64,000 bases of DNA from Sutcliffiella horikoshii. Lineage in GTDB: Bacteria > Bacillota > Bacilli > Bacillales > Bacillaceae_I. The notes under the pieces are model-generated. The model did not search any database. It was not told where the DNA came from and worked only from the letters and a program-made list of their open reading frames with translations. Each line of letters starts with the position of its first letter. The stretch's first letter is position 1. The position numbers and the translations under genes were made by a program. Shown here in pieces: positions 8,651 through 17,431 of the stretch. The DNA is taken from assembly GCF_021991925.1 (NCBI RefSeq), contig NZ_RXZI01000003.1, forward strand, positions 310,001 to 374,000, written 5' to 3'.

Positions 8651-9022
8651 ATGGGGGATTATCTATTTGCCGGACTGGCACTTATCTTACTGACGGCACT
8701 CTTCTTTTTGTTTCCGATGAAATTTTCTAAAATAGGAAAATGGGTCATTCCAGTAATCGCTTTTCTGGTCAGTGTATTAGGAATATACATATTTGAACTT
8801 CTCACACTATGGCATAGCATACTATCAATGATTCTACTTCTACTGCTAACCGCCATCCTACTTCAACGATTACCATTATTCATCACTTCAGCAGAAACTA
8901 TTCAATCAAAGAAGACAATGGAACAAGATAATAGAATTAATCAATCAGCCCATTCTGCCACAGCTTCAAAAAGCACGTCATCTTTTGAAGAACTGTCAGA
9001 TGAGCTGATAGAAAAAAGATAA
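8651..9022 (+). CDS. Small membrane protein of unknown function, first gene of pilus operon
   Basis: 123 residues from the ATG at 8651, preceded by GGTGAGG. I do not recognise a family. Three hydrophobic segments are visible (about 5-20, 28-50 and 55-80), then a hydrophilic tail rich in Ser, Thr, Glu and Lys. It lies 23 bases before the VanW-like gene and is apparently co-transcribed with the pilus genes. A role in pilus assembly or in anchoring is only suggested by position; the tail could be cytoplasmic or external depending on topology. Confidence 0.7.
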   Translation: MGDYLFAGLALILLTALFFLFPMKFSKIGKWVIPVIAFLVSVLGIYIFELLTLWHSILSMILLLLLTAILLQRLPLFITSAETIQSKKTMEQDNRINQSAHSATASKSTSSFEELSDELIEKR

Positions 9023-9045
9023 GCTTTTTATTTGGAGGGAACAGG

Positions 9046-10548
9046 ATGCAAAGTCTGAAGCTGCTAGTTGCTTTGCTCGTATGTACAGTATTTATTTTCG
9101 GTTTTTCCCAGGTAGGGACTCTGGTAATCAATCAATGGCTACCACACACCAATTCATTTGCCGAGGCGACACTTATTGCCAATGAAGAAGTGAGCAATAC
9201 ATCCAAGCCAGATGCAATGGAAAAAATGGAGGCAGCGAAAAGCAATTGGTTGACCAATGGGACAATTTATTTGGAATGGGCAGGGGAATTACAGCCCTTC
9301 CCTAAAGAAGCCTTTACCTATTTCATATCCGAATCGGTGGAATATGCCGTTGATGGTTCCCAGAACAACTTGAAGGTGGAACTCCCGAATGGAACACTGC
9401 TGGAGCAGATTGAAACACTCTCCCAGACAAGTGATATTTTCTCTGCCATGGATACGGAACAACTGAAAAAGGATCTGGAAAAAGTGGCGTCCCAACTGAA
9501 AGAAGGGGATCATACTTTTTCTTTCTCTAACTACCTTGTTGACGGGGAAGTCATGAATCAAACTGCCCTTCAAGTACAATTGAATCTATTCGGGCAGACA
9601 GCAGGAACCGAGCTAAATACAGCATTGGACGGAAAAGAGATTAAGCTTAGAGCCAACGAAAAGTTCTCTGTGCAGACGTGGTTGACCAATGAAGAAGTAG
9701 AATTATCAGATGAAGCGGCAAGCATGTTTGCATCCATGCTATTCGAGCTAATTGCACCAACAAACTTTGCGGTCGTAGAACGCCATATTTCCAAGGAACT
9801 GCCTGTCTGGGCTTCAAACGGATATGAAGCTCGGATCCAAAAAGATAAGATGAATTTTGCTTTTACCAACACAAATAACAGTGACTTTACCATCACGCTA
9901 TCGGCGGATACGAACGCCCTATCTGGAGAGCTGAATGGTGGCCCACTGCCTTATGTGTATGAGGTAAAGCAGGCAGAGATGCAGACACTCTCGCCTAAAA
10001 CGGTCGTGCAGTACTCTGCGACGATCCCTTCTACAGGGAAGCAGGTAAAGGAAACCGGAAAAAACGGCTCCTACATTCAAATGGTCCGTACCGCAACAGA
10101 TGATTCAGGAAAAGTGGTGGAAACGCTCGTATACAGCGAAGATTTTTATGCGCCAATCCAGCGCGTTGAATTACACGCCCTGACCAAGCCTCCCGTTGTA
10201 GCGGATAATACCAACCCTAATATGCCTGGGTCCAACACGGGCACGAATACAGGAATTAATACAGGTACCAACACAGGGACAAACACAGGGACAAACACAG
10301 GTACGAATACAAATATCAATACAGGAACCAACACAAACACCAATACCGGTTCCAATACAAATACCAACACAAACACCAATACAGGCACGAACACGAATCC
10401 TAGCACAAATCCTACCAACACAACGGGTGGGGAAAACAATAACACAGGTGGTTCCAACAACACCACGAACCCTGGCACCGGAAGCGGCAATAATGATGAC
10501 GATGAGAACGAAAGTCCAGGGACTGGTTCAGGTGCTGTAGGAAAATAA
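9046..10548 (+). CDS. Degenerate VanW/G5-like exported protein with Asn-Thr-Gly repeat tail
   Basis: 500 residues; start ATG 9046 after TTTGGAGGGAACAGG. A membrane anchor or signal segment spans about 5-27. The middle (about 130-310) resembles the VanW domain: LFELIAPTNFAVVERHISKELPVWASNGYEARIQKDKMNFAFTN follows the VanW pattern of a VERH..S motif, a GYDA-like step and a strand ending in F.N. The usual GGGICQVSS motif is missing. The following stretch up to about 385 looks like a G5-type domain (GKNGSYIQMVRTATDDSGK..Y). From about 386 to 470 it is low complexity, alternating NTGT, NTNT and NTNI. VanW proteins are often encoded beside pilB in Gram-positive type IV pilus operons. Likely cell-surface; the tail may cross or bind the wall. 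Function is inferred from context only. Confidence 0.7.
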   Translation: MQSLKLLVALLVCTVFIFGFSQVGTLVINQWLPHTNSFAEATLIANEEVSNTSKPDAMEKMEAAKSNWLTNGTIYLEWAGELQPFPKEAFTYFISESVEYAVDGSQNNLKVELPNGTLLEQIETLSQTSDIFSAMDTEQLKKDLEKVASQLKEGDHTFSFSNYLVDGEVMNQTALQVQLNLFGQTAGTELNTALDGKEIKLRANEKFSVQTWLTNEEVELSDEAASMFASMLFELIAPTNFAVVERHISKELPVWASNGYEARIQKDKMNFAFTNTNNSDFTITLSADTNALSGELNGGPLPYVYEVKQAEMQTLSPKTVVQYSATIPSTGKQVKETGKNGSYIQMVRTATDDSGKVVETLVYSEDFYAPIQRVELHALTKPPVVADNTNPNMPGSNTGTNTGINTGTNTGTNTGTNTGTNTNINTGTNTNTNTGSNTNTNTNTNTGTNTNPSTNPTNTTGGENNNTGGSNNTTNPGTGSGNNDDDENESPGTGSGAVGK

Positions 10549-10572
10549 GTGAAGTAAAAGGATGATCTCCAT

Positions 10573-12240
10573 ATGGTTCAAACTAGAAAGAGACTTGGTG
10601 ACCTGCTTGTCGATGCCGGGATCATCACAGAAAGCCAGCTACAAAGCGCTTTAAAAGAGAAGGCACGTGATCAGAAAATAGGGGATATATTGCTTCAAAA
10701 GGGCTATATTACAGAGCAACAGCTCATTGAAGTGCTGGAATTTCAACTTGGCATCCCCCATGTGAGCCTGTACAGGTATCCGCTTGATGAGAGTCTGGTC
10801 CATCTGATTACCAAAGATTTTGCAAAAAGAAATCTCATCATTCCACTGAAAAAGGAACAGAATAAGCTGTTTGTCGCAATGGCTGATCCGATGGATTTTT
10901 TTGCGATGGACGACTTGAGGCTGTCTACCGGGTTTGAAGTGGAGCCCGTTATCGCAACAAAGGATGATATTCTACGTTCCATCAATAAATACTATGAAAC
11001 GTCCGATTCCATGGATGAACTGTTGGAAGGCTTTGAACCCAATATAGAAGTAAAGGTCCAGGAAGAAAGCATCACAGAGGATGATTCCCCGATTGTACGG
11101 ATTGTGAACCAGCTTCTACAAAATGCCGTGCAACAGCGGGCAAGTGATATCCATATCGATCCGCATGAAACGAAGGTGGTCGTGCGATATCGTATCGACG
11201 GAGTTTTGCGGACAGAGAGAACCCTGCCAAAGCATACACAGAACGTATTGATAGCAAGGATCAAGATTTTAGGCAAAATGGATATCACAGAACACCGTGT
11301 CCCACAGGATGGCCGGATCAAGACCAATATCGACTTCCATCCAGTTGATGTCCGTGTTTCCACCCTGCCGACGGTTTTCGGGGAAAAAATCGTTATGCGT
11401 ATCCTCGATATGAGCAGTGCCTTGAACGATATTGCCCAACTTGGATTTAACCGGAAAAATAACGAACGATTTTTGGATCTGATTCATCGCCCTACAGGAA
11501 TCATCTTGATTACCGGTCCGACCGGTTCTGGTAAATCCTCGACCCTTTATGCCGCACTTAATCACTTGAACAGTGAAGAAGTCAATATCATCACCGTGGA
11601 GGATCCAGTGGAGTACCAACTTGAGGGCATCAATCAGATACAGGTGAATACCAATATCGGCATGACTTTTGCCAAGGGACTGCGGGCCATTCTTCGCCAA
11701 GATCCAAATGTGATCATGGTTGGGGAGATCCGCGACCGGGAAACAGCGGAAGTGGCTGTTCGAGCATCTTTGACTGGTCACCTTGTCCTAAGTACATTAC
11801 ATACCAATGATTCTATCAGTACGATAACAAGATTAATTGATATGAAGGTGGAGCCATTCCTTGTCGCTTCTTCCATCAATGGTGTGCTCGCTCAACGATT
11901 GGTCAGAAGAGTGTGCCGTGATTGCGCAAAAATGGAAGAACCAACACAAAGAGAGGTCGAGATTTTTGCAAAACGCGGATTGACCGTGGAAAAGGTGCCA
12001 AGAGGGAAGGGCTGTGGCACATGTAACATGACAGGCTACAAGGGCCGCCTTGCCATCCACGAACTTTTGGTCATTAACGATAAAATGAAAAAAATGATCA
12101 TGAATAATGAGTCCGTTTCTACCATTCGGGAACTGGCATACGAGCAGGATACTGTTTTCCTTATCGATGACGGCTTGGAAAAAGTAAAACAAGGGTTGAC
12201 GACGACCGAGGAAATCTTACGTGTCGCCTTGTCAGAGTAG
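10573..12240 (+). CDS. pilB: Type IV pilus assembly ATPase PilB
   Basis: Hexameric cytoplasmic ATPase that drives pilin insertion into the growing filament. 555 residues. Seen: an N-terminal MshEN/T2SSE_N domain (about 1-150, with GDLLVDAGIIT and GDILLQKGYIT repeats), the GspE core with DIHIDP, Walker A GPTGSGKSST (315-324), the Asp box ITVEDPVEYQLEG, Walker B IMVGEIRD, a His box LVLSTLHTNDS, and a zinc motif made of CRDC and GCGTC. It is full length for the family. Distinct from ComGA, which lacks the MshEN domain. It is followed 10 bases later by pilT. Confidence 0.96.
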   Translation: MVQTRKRLGDLLVDAGIITESQLQSALKEKARDQKIGDILLQKGYITEQQLIEVLEFQLGIPHVSLYRYPLDESLVHLITKDFAKRNLIIPLKKEQNKLFVAMADPMDFFAMDDLRLSTGFEVEPVIATKDDILRSINKYYETSDSMDELLEGFEPNIEVKVQEESITEDDSPIVRIVNQLLQNAVQQRASDIHIDPHETKVVVRYRIDGVLRTERTLPKHTQNVLIARIKILGKMDITEHRVPQDGRIKTNIDFHPVDVRVSTLPTVFGEKIVMRILDMSSALNDIAQLGFNRKNNERFLDLIHRPTGIILITGPTGSGKSSTLYAALNHLNSEEVNIITVEDPVEYQLEGINQIQVNTNIGMTFAKGLRAILRQDPNVIMVGEIRDRETAEVAVRASLTGHLVLSTLHTNDSISTITRLIDMKVEPFLVASSINGVLAQRLVRRVCRDCAKMEEPTQREVEIFAKRGLTVEKVPRGKGCGTCNMTGYKGRLAIHELLVINDKMKKMIMNNESVSTIRELAYEQDTVFLIDDGLEKVKQGLTTTEEILRVALSE

Positions 12241-12250
12241 GTGAAGAGCA

Positions 12251-13297
12251 GTGATTGAAAAAATGAACAATTGGCTTCATGCCGCATACGAATACAAGGC
12301 TTCCGATATCCATCTTTCTGTTGGGGTGGCACCTGTATTTCGGATCAATGGCGATCTGACGCGATACGGACAGGAAACTCTGACACCAGAAAACACCGAA
12401 ATTCTTGCCAAACAGATGATTCCCGAATTCATGTGGGATCGTTTTGAGGAAAAAGGGGAATTGGACTTTTCCTATAGTGTTCCTGGAATTTCACGCTTCC
12501 GGGTTAATGCCTACAGACAGCGAAACTCTGTAGCGATAGCGATACGAATCATCCCAACAAGGATCCCATCACTGGAGGAGCTACATCTGCCTTCGATTTT
12601 ACAAACACTCATGGACAAACCACAGGGACTAATCCTGGTCACAGGTCCGACCGGAAGCGGGAAATCCACGACACTTGCATCCATGATTGATTTTATCAAC
12701 AGATCTCAGAAGAAACATATCATCACGCTTGAGGATCCTATTGAGTATTTGCACCGCCATAATCAGTGCATGATTGATCAGCGTGAGGTCGGCTTTGACA
12801 CGAAGACCTTTGCAACAGGCCTCCGTGCTTCCTTGAGGCAAGATCCGGACATCATTTTGGTTGGAGAACTACGCGATTTAGAGACGATCCAGACGGCCAT
12901 TACGGCAGCGGAAACGGGGCATCTTGTTCTAGGAACGCTACACACCACAAGTGCACCATCGACGATCGATCGAATCATCGATGTATTCCCAGGCCCACAA
13001 CAGGCGCAGATCCGTATTCAATTGGCATCCGTTCTCGTATCCATCGTGTCACAGCGACTATTCCCTACCATTGATAGGCAGGGAAGGAAGGTGGCAACAG
13101 AGATCCTTGTCAACACACCGGCTGTTGCGAACCTAATTCGTAACGAAAAGATCCATCAAATACAAAACGTGATGCAAACAGGCAAGGCGCTTGGCATGCA
13201 TACGTTGGAAATGAGCATCAAACAACTCATTCAACAAGGTCATATCAGCAGGATAACTGCCGAGAGCTTCTTACAGGAGACGATCCAACATGCCTAG
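12251..13297 (+). CDS. pilT: Type IV pilus retraction ATPase PilT
   Basis: Cytoplasmic hexameric ATPase that disassembles the pilus and powers twitching. 348 residues from the GTG at 12251. Seen: the PilT N-terminal ASDIHLSVGVAPVFRINGDL, Walker A GPTGSGKSTT (from 132), ITLEDPIEYLH, DIILVGELRD, the His box LVLGTLHTTSAPSTIDRI, and ANLIRNEKIHQI, which matches the conserved C-terminal AIRNL-type region of PilT. A dedicated retraction motor means the filament is likely dynamic rather than a static competence pseudopilus. The stop overlaps the pilC start by 8 bases. Confidence 0.96.
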   Translation: MIEKMNNWLHAAYEYKASDIHLSVGVAPVFRINGDLTRYGQETLTPENTEILAKQMIPEFMWDRFEEKGELDFSYSVPGISRFRVNAYRQRNSVAIAIRIIPTRIPSLEELHLPSILQTLMDKPQGLILVTGPTGSGKSTTLASMIDFINRSQKKHIITLEDPIEYLHRHNQCMIDQREVGFDTKTFATGLRASLRQDPDIILVGELRDLETIQTAITAAETGHLVLGTLHTTSAPSTIDRIIDVFPGPQQAQIRIQLASVLVSIVSQRLFPTIDRQGRKVATEILVNTPAVANLIRNEKIHQIQNVMQTGKALGMHTLEMSIKQLIQQGHISRITAESFLQETIQHA

Positions 13298-14498
13298 ATT
13301 CACCTATACCGGCAGGAATACAGCCGGCAAACAGACAGGAAACATCACAAGCAGCTCGCGTCGGGAAGCAATTGTGATGCTAAAGGAAAAAGGAATCCGC
13401 GTAATGAACCTCGAGGAAGTACCGGAATCCATTTTCACCAAGGAAATTACGATAGGAAATCCGGTTAAATTGAGGGATTTCGTTATCTTCCTACGTCAAT
13501 TTTCCACTTTGATACGTGCAGGGATATCAGTTGTAGAAGCAACCAATGTATTGGCCCAGCAGACATCAAGTAAGGCCCTTAAACGCGTACTATTTGATGT
13601 AGAGGAAGAAATGAAACAGGGAAACCCGCTCTCAGAAGCAGCAGCCAAGCATCCGAAAGTCTTCTCCACCATGTTCATCAATATGATCAAGGCAGGCGAG
13701 GCAAGCGGAGCACTGGATGATACCCTGGACCGTCTTGCCACTCAATTTGAAAAGCAAAACGAGACAAGGCAGAAGATTGTTTCGGCCCTGACCTATCCGT
13801 TGGTGCTTGGAGTCATAGCGATCGGGGTAGTCATCTTTTTGCTTGTTGGAGTTGTCCCCACTTTCGTTTCCATGTTCAGCGACTTTGGAGCAGACCTTCC
13901 GTTGATTACAAGATTCGTACTTGGGGCAAGTGAATGGATGCAAAGCTTCTGGTGGTTATTGCTTTTGCTGCTTGGAGGAATCGTAGTAGGGATCACCGCT
14001 ATGAACAAGCAGAAGCAGACAAAGTATTATATCGACTATGCTCTATTGCGTCTGCCAATCTTCGGGCCACTATTGCAGAAGGCTGTCATTGCGAGGCTAA
14101 CCAGGACACTGAGTTCCTTGTTTTCAAGTTCTGTTCCCATTTTGCAGGCCATCTCCATTGTAGAGAAGATTGTCGAAAACGAAGTGATAGCGAGAGTGTT
14201 AGCTCGCAGTAAAATAGAACTAGAAAAAGGAGAATCCCTTACTGGACCGATGAAAGAGCATTGGGCCTTCCCACCGCTTGTCACTCAGATGATCAGTATA
14301 GGGGAAAGCACAGGTTCACTGGATTCCATGCTTGATAAAATAGCCGAATTCTATGAAAAAGAAGTCGACTATGCGACCGATCGATTGAAAAGTTTAATTG
14401 AGCCAATGATGATTGTTATGCTCGCTGTCATAGTCGGGACTATAGTCACATCCATCCTAGTTCCAATGTTTGATATTTTTAACCATATTCAAATGTAG
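13290..14498 (+). CDS. pilC: Type IV pilus inner-membrane platform protein PilC
   Basis: Polytopic platform protein on which PilB and PilT act. 402 residues, full length. Seen: N-terminal FTYTGRNTAGKQTGNI, two GspF-type helical domains (about 70-190 and 270-400), each preceding hydrophobic segments (about 167-190, 215-240, 370-395), with conserved FLRQFSTLIRAGISVVEA and TRTLSSLFSSSVPILQA repeats and GEASGALDDTLDRLA/GESTGSLDSMLDKIA pairs. Start overlaps pilT by 8 bases, so translation is probably coupled. Confidence 0.95.
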   Translation: MPRFTYTGRNTAGKQTGNITSSSRREAIVMLKEKGIRVMNLEEVPESIFTKEITIGNPVKLRDFVIFLRQFSTLIRAGISVVEATNVLAQQTSSKALKRVLFDVEEEMKQGNPLSEAAAKHPKVFSTMFINMIKAGEASGALDDTLDRLATQFEKQNETRQKIVSALTYPLVLGVIAIGVVIFLLVGVVPTFVSMFSDFGADLPLITRFVLGASEWMQSFWWLLLLLLGGIVVGITAMNKQKQTKYYIDYALLRLPIFGPLLQKAVIARLTRTLSSLFSSSVPILQAISIVEKIVENEVIARVLARSKIELEKGESLTGPMKEHWAFPPLVTQMISIGESTGSLDSMLDKIAEFYEKEVDYATDRLKSLIEPMMIVMLAVIVGTIVTSILVPMFDIFNHIQM

Positions 14499-14515
14499 AA
14501 ACGTGTAAAATCTTA

Positions 14516-14544
14516 TTGAAATTTGAAAGATAGTATAATAGAAT
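14516..14544 (+). promoter_or_regulatory. Putative sigma-A promoter of the major pilin gene
   Basis: TTGAAA, 17 bases, TAGAAT: five of six matches in both hexamers, 49 bases before the pilin start. It would let the major pilin be transcribed more strongly than the assembly genes. Confidence 0.6.
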
Positions 14545-14593
14545 TATATGTAGATAGATTACTACATATTTCCATTATGGGAGGAAAATTACG

Positions 14594-15007
14594 ATGTTGC
14601 AAAAATGTAGAAAAATGCTTCGTAACGAAAAAGGGTTAACATTGATCGAATTACTTGCTGTTGTGGTTATTTTAGGGATTATTGCTGCGATTGCTATACC
14701 GAGTATTGGGAATATTATTGAGAAGAGTCGGAACGATGCACACTCTGCGACAGCTTTACAAGTGATGAGTGGGGCAAGGTTAGCGATAGCTAATGGTAAT
14801 TTGGTGGCACCTAAGACTGCTGCTGTTACAGAACATGAACTAACCACATTCTCAGATTACGTTGATAAAATTGATAAGAAATATACTTTAGTTAAAGTGA
14901 AAACAACAAATGGAAAGGTTTCTGGTGCAAGTTTCCGATATGATGGAAAAACAGACATGTCATTTGATATAGAAGGAGTAATGACAGCCACACCAGTATC
15001 ACCTTAA
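14594..15007 (+). CDS. Major type IV pilin (PilA-like prepilin)
   Basis: 137 residues, ATG 14594 with GGGAGGAAAATTACG upstream. Seen: a short positive leader ending EKG, cleavage expected after Gly14, mature N-terminus LTLIE with Glu at mature position 5 (residue 19), then a hydrophobic helix (LLAVVVILGIIAAIAIPSI). The C-terminal domain is short and has no cysteine pair in the mature part. It has its own promoter and is followed 14 bases later by the prepilin peptidase, which would cleave and N-methylate it. It resembles ComGC in size, but the complete pilBTC-MNO context makes the main pilus subunit more likely. Confidence 0.88.
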   Translation: MLQKCRKMLRNEKGLTLIELLAVVVILGIIAAIAIPSIGNIIEKSRNDAHSATALQVMSGARLAIANGNLVAPKTAAVTEHELTTFSDYVDKIDKKYTLVKVKTTNGKVSGASFRYDGKTDMSFDIEGVMTATPVSP

Positions 15008-15021
15008 GGAAAATATTTGAT

Positions 15022-15771
15022 ATGCTAGAGTTACTTTCCTGCTTTGTTTTCGCCCTCCTCCTAGGCTCCTTCTACAACGTAGTAGGCCTTCGGATTCCAA
15101 AGGGTGAGTCAATAGTCACACCAAGATCACATTGTACGAATTGCAAAACCACATTGACGGGGCTAGATTTAGTACCCGTCCTTTCATATGTATTTCTAAA
15201 AGGGAGATGTCGGCACTGTCAAAAGTCCGTGTCTCCTATTTATCCATTATTCGAGCTTTTGACGGCTGTGCTTTTTGTCCTAGCTCCACTATTGATGGGA
15301 TGGACTTATGAACTGATTGTCGCATGGACATTTATTTCCATGCTCATTATCATTGTTATATCGGACCTTCATTATATGCTCATTCCGAACAAGATCCTCT
15401 TATTTTTCTTAGGGCTTTTCATCATCGAACGGTTTTTCATTCCTTTTCAAACCATACCGGACCATTTAATAGGATTGGCGGTTGGATTTTTCATTCCCTT
15501 TTTGGTTGCCATTCTTTCAAAAGGCGGGATGGGTGGGGGAGATGTGAAGCTTTTTGCCGTACTGGGGTTTGTCCTGGGGTGGGAGCTTGTCATACTTACT
15601 TTCTTCCTAGCCTCATTAATAGGAATGATTGCAGCCCTTATCGGAATGCTACTTGGAAAAGTAAAAAGAGGTGTTCCGTTTCCATTCGGTCCATCCATCG
15701 CACTTGCTTCATTGATCACTTATTTTAAAGGGGAAGAAATACTATTTTGGTATTTTTCCTTACTCTTCTAG
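15022..15771 (+). CDS. comC: Prepilin peptidase / N-methyltransferase (PilD/ComC)
   Basis: Membrane aspartic protease that removes the leader of prepilins and methylates the new N-terminus. 249 residues. Seen: N-terminal GSFYNVVGLRIPKGESI, two CxxC pairs (CTNC, CRHC) forming the cytoplasmic zinc site of the methyltransferase part, then several hydrophobic helices with the two catalytic Asp regions, ISDLHYMLIPNK and GGGDVKL. B. subtilis comC sits at this place between folC and spoIIB, so this is its positional equivalent, here captured in a pilus operon. It should also process the minor pilins at 26.9-29.3 kb. Confidence 0.93.
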   Translation: MLELLSCFVFALLLGSFYNVVGLRIPKGESIVTPRSHCTNCKTTLTGLDLVPVLSYVFLKGRCRHCQKSVSPIYPLFELLTAVLFVLAPLLMGWTYELIVAWTFISMLIIIVISDLHYMLIPNKILLFFLGLFIIERFFIPFQTIPDHLIGLAVGFFIPFLVAILSKGGMGGGDVKLFAVLGFVLGWELVILTFFLASLIGMIAALIGMLLGKVKRGVPFPFGPSIALASLITYFKGEEILFWYFSLLF

Positions 15772-15800
15772 TACAACAACTCACATAAGGAGCTTTCTGG

Positions 15801-16784
15801 ATGGAATTTTCGTTTCTGCAACCAAAGCAAAACAATTTCATAAATTTGATTATTCGTGACCATGTCATTCGGATGGTAGAGTTGAAAAGTTTGGATCCAT
15901 TGACAATCAAGCGCACAAATGAGCGATATTTGCCGCCAAATATCATTCGGGATGGAAAGATTGTCGATGAAAACATTTTTCGTCTCATTTTAGAAGAATG
16001 TGTAGAAGACTGGGGTCTAAAACGGAAGCATGTTCGTTTTGTCGTGCCAGATCAATACGTCGTCACCCGGAAACTGACGATTCCTTCTAATATCATGGAT
16101 GACGAAATCATTGGTCATTTGTACCTGGAGTTGGGTTCGACCATCCATCTGCCATTTGAGGATCCCGTTTTTGATGTACATGTTCTTCATCGTTCGGAAA
16201 AGACGGAGTTGGTTCTTTTTGCTTCGCCGGAAGAAGTGGTAACCCAAATGTCTTCGTTACTTGAAGACAACAAATTGAAACCGTCGGCAGCTGATGTCTC
16301 CTCCCTTTGCTTATATCGCCTTTATTATGAATTTGGTCAGCGCAATGAACAAGATCATCTGTTAGTCATCCACTTCGATGTGAGTTGTATTACTCTGAGC
16401 ATCTTCATGAACCATGTTCCTGTTTTTATGCGTACCGTTGCATTCCCGCAAGATATGAAGATTTGGGAAGTGTCTGTCACCAATACCCAGCTAGAATGGG
16501 CGGGGGACATCGTTCAGTTCAATGTGTTCCTGGAGGATTTCATCATTGAAGTGGAGCGTATCATGAACTTTTTCCGTTACTCCTTGAATCAGGGGAATGA
16601 AGAGATTGGTAGGGTTCTACTTTATGGAGACCATCCGAATCTGCCTTTGATTCTTGCAAAGCTCAAAGAGAATGTTTCAGTGAAAGTAGATACGTATGAA
16701 CAGGAAGTTTACACACAAGACCAAGAGGTGGTTGACCCGAAATACTACTACTCCCTAGGGTTGGCATTAAAAGAGGTGCAATGA
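15801..16784 (+). CDS. pilM: Type IV pilus alignment protein PilM
   Basis: Actin-like cytoplasmic ATP-binding protein that, with PilN and PilO, links the motor to the rest of the machine. 327 residues, start ATG 15801 with AAGGAG upstream. Seen: an N-terminal strand region (NLIIRDHVIRMVELK), the SHS2-like segment with VRFVVPDQYVVTRKLTIP, ADVSSLCLYRLYYEF, and a phosphate-loop-like strand LLVIHFDVSCITLSIF where typical PilM has DIG. The divergence is usual for Bacillales PilM. Its stop overlaps the pilN start by ATGA. Confidence 0.85.
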   Translation: MEFSFLQPKQNNFINLIIRDHVIRMVELKSLDPLTIKRTNERYLPPNIIRDGKIVDENIFRLILEECVEDWGLKRKHVRFVVPDQYVVTRKLTIPSNIMDDEIIGHLYLELGSTIHLPFEDPVFDVHVLHRSEKTELVLFASPEEVVTQMSSLLEDNKLKPSAADVSSLCLYRLYYEFGQRNEQDHLLVIHFDVSCITLSIFMNHVPVFMRTVAFPQDMKIWEVSVTNTQLEWAGDIVQFNVFLEDFIIEVERIMNFFRYSLNQGNEEIGRVLLYGDHPNLPLILAKLKENVSVKVDTYEQEVYTQDQEVVDPKYYYSLGLALKEVQ

Positions 16785-17431
16785 TGTTAGTAGATATCGA
16801 TTTATTACCGAAAAAGAAATCCAGAAATATTACCACACCTCTTGTGTATGGTATTTGTGCATTTTTTCTATTGTTCTCAGCTATCATTCTTTTTACCTTT
16901 TATAACATGGTCAATAACGATGTACAGACAGCACAACAGGAACTTGAAATGGTGCAGCAATTAAGAGTTGCCAAGGAAGATCCGATGAACGGTCAGCAAA
17001 ACTCCTCCTCAGCCAAACGACTCGAAGATACGGTTGTATGGGCGGAGGAGTACCCGCTTGAGATGGTTCCTGTGATGCAGGACCTAATCAGGCTGTTGCC
17101 AGAACGAGGATTCATTCAGAGCTTTACCTATGATGAAACAGGATTATTAAACCTATCCGTTCAATTTGATGAATCAAGGGATGCTGCTTATTTCCTCTAT
17201 CATTTGAACGAATCAACTCTTTACCATTCCATCGATCTCTCTTCCATTTCAACAGTGGATATCGGTACGGAAGAAACAGTCGGTGTACTCCCAAGGTATA
17301 TAGGACAATACACCTTGGCATTTGACCGCGATGCATTCCAAACCGTTGAAGAGGAAGAAGAGGAAGCAGAAGGGGAAGAAGAGATGGGGAGCGAAACTGA
17401 TACGGAAGTGGAGGAGGACGAAGAGTTATGA
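16781..17431 (+). CDS. pilN: Type IV pilus assembly protein PilN
   Basis: Bitopic membrane protein; its cytoplasmic N-terminal peptide binds PilM. 216 residues. Seen: VDIDLLPKK near the N-terminus (the PilN 'INLLP' motif), one transmembrane helix (about 20-42), a coiled coil, a ferredoxin-like periplasm-facing domain, and a very acidic C-terminal tail of Glu/Asp (about 190-216), which is unusual. Overlaps pilM and pilO by ATGA, so the three are translationally coupled. Confidence 0.85.
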   Translation: MMLVDIDLLPKKKSRNITTPLVYGICAFFLLFSAIILFTFYNMVNNDVQTAQQELEMVQQLRVAKEDPMNGQQNSSSAKRLEDTVVWAEEYPLEMVPVMQDLIRLLPERGFIQSFTYDETGLLNLSVQFDESRDAAYFLYHLNESTLYHSIDLSSISTVDIGTEETVGVLPRYIGQYTLAFDRDAFQTVEEEEEEAEGEEEMGSETDTEVEEDEEL

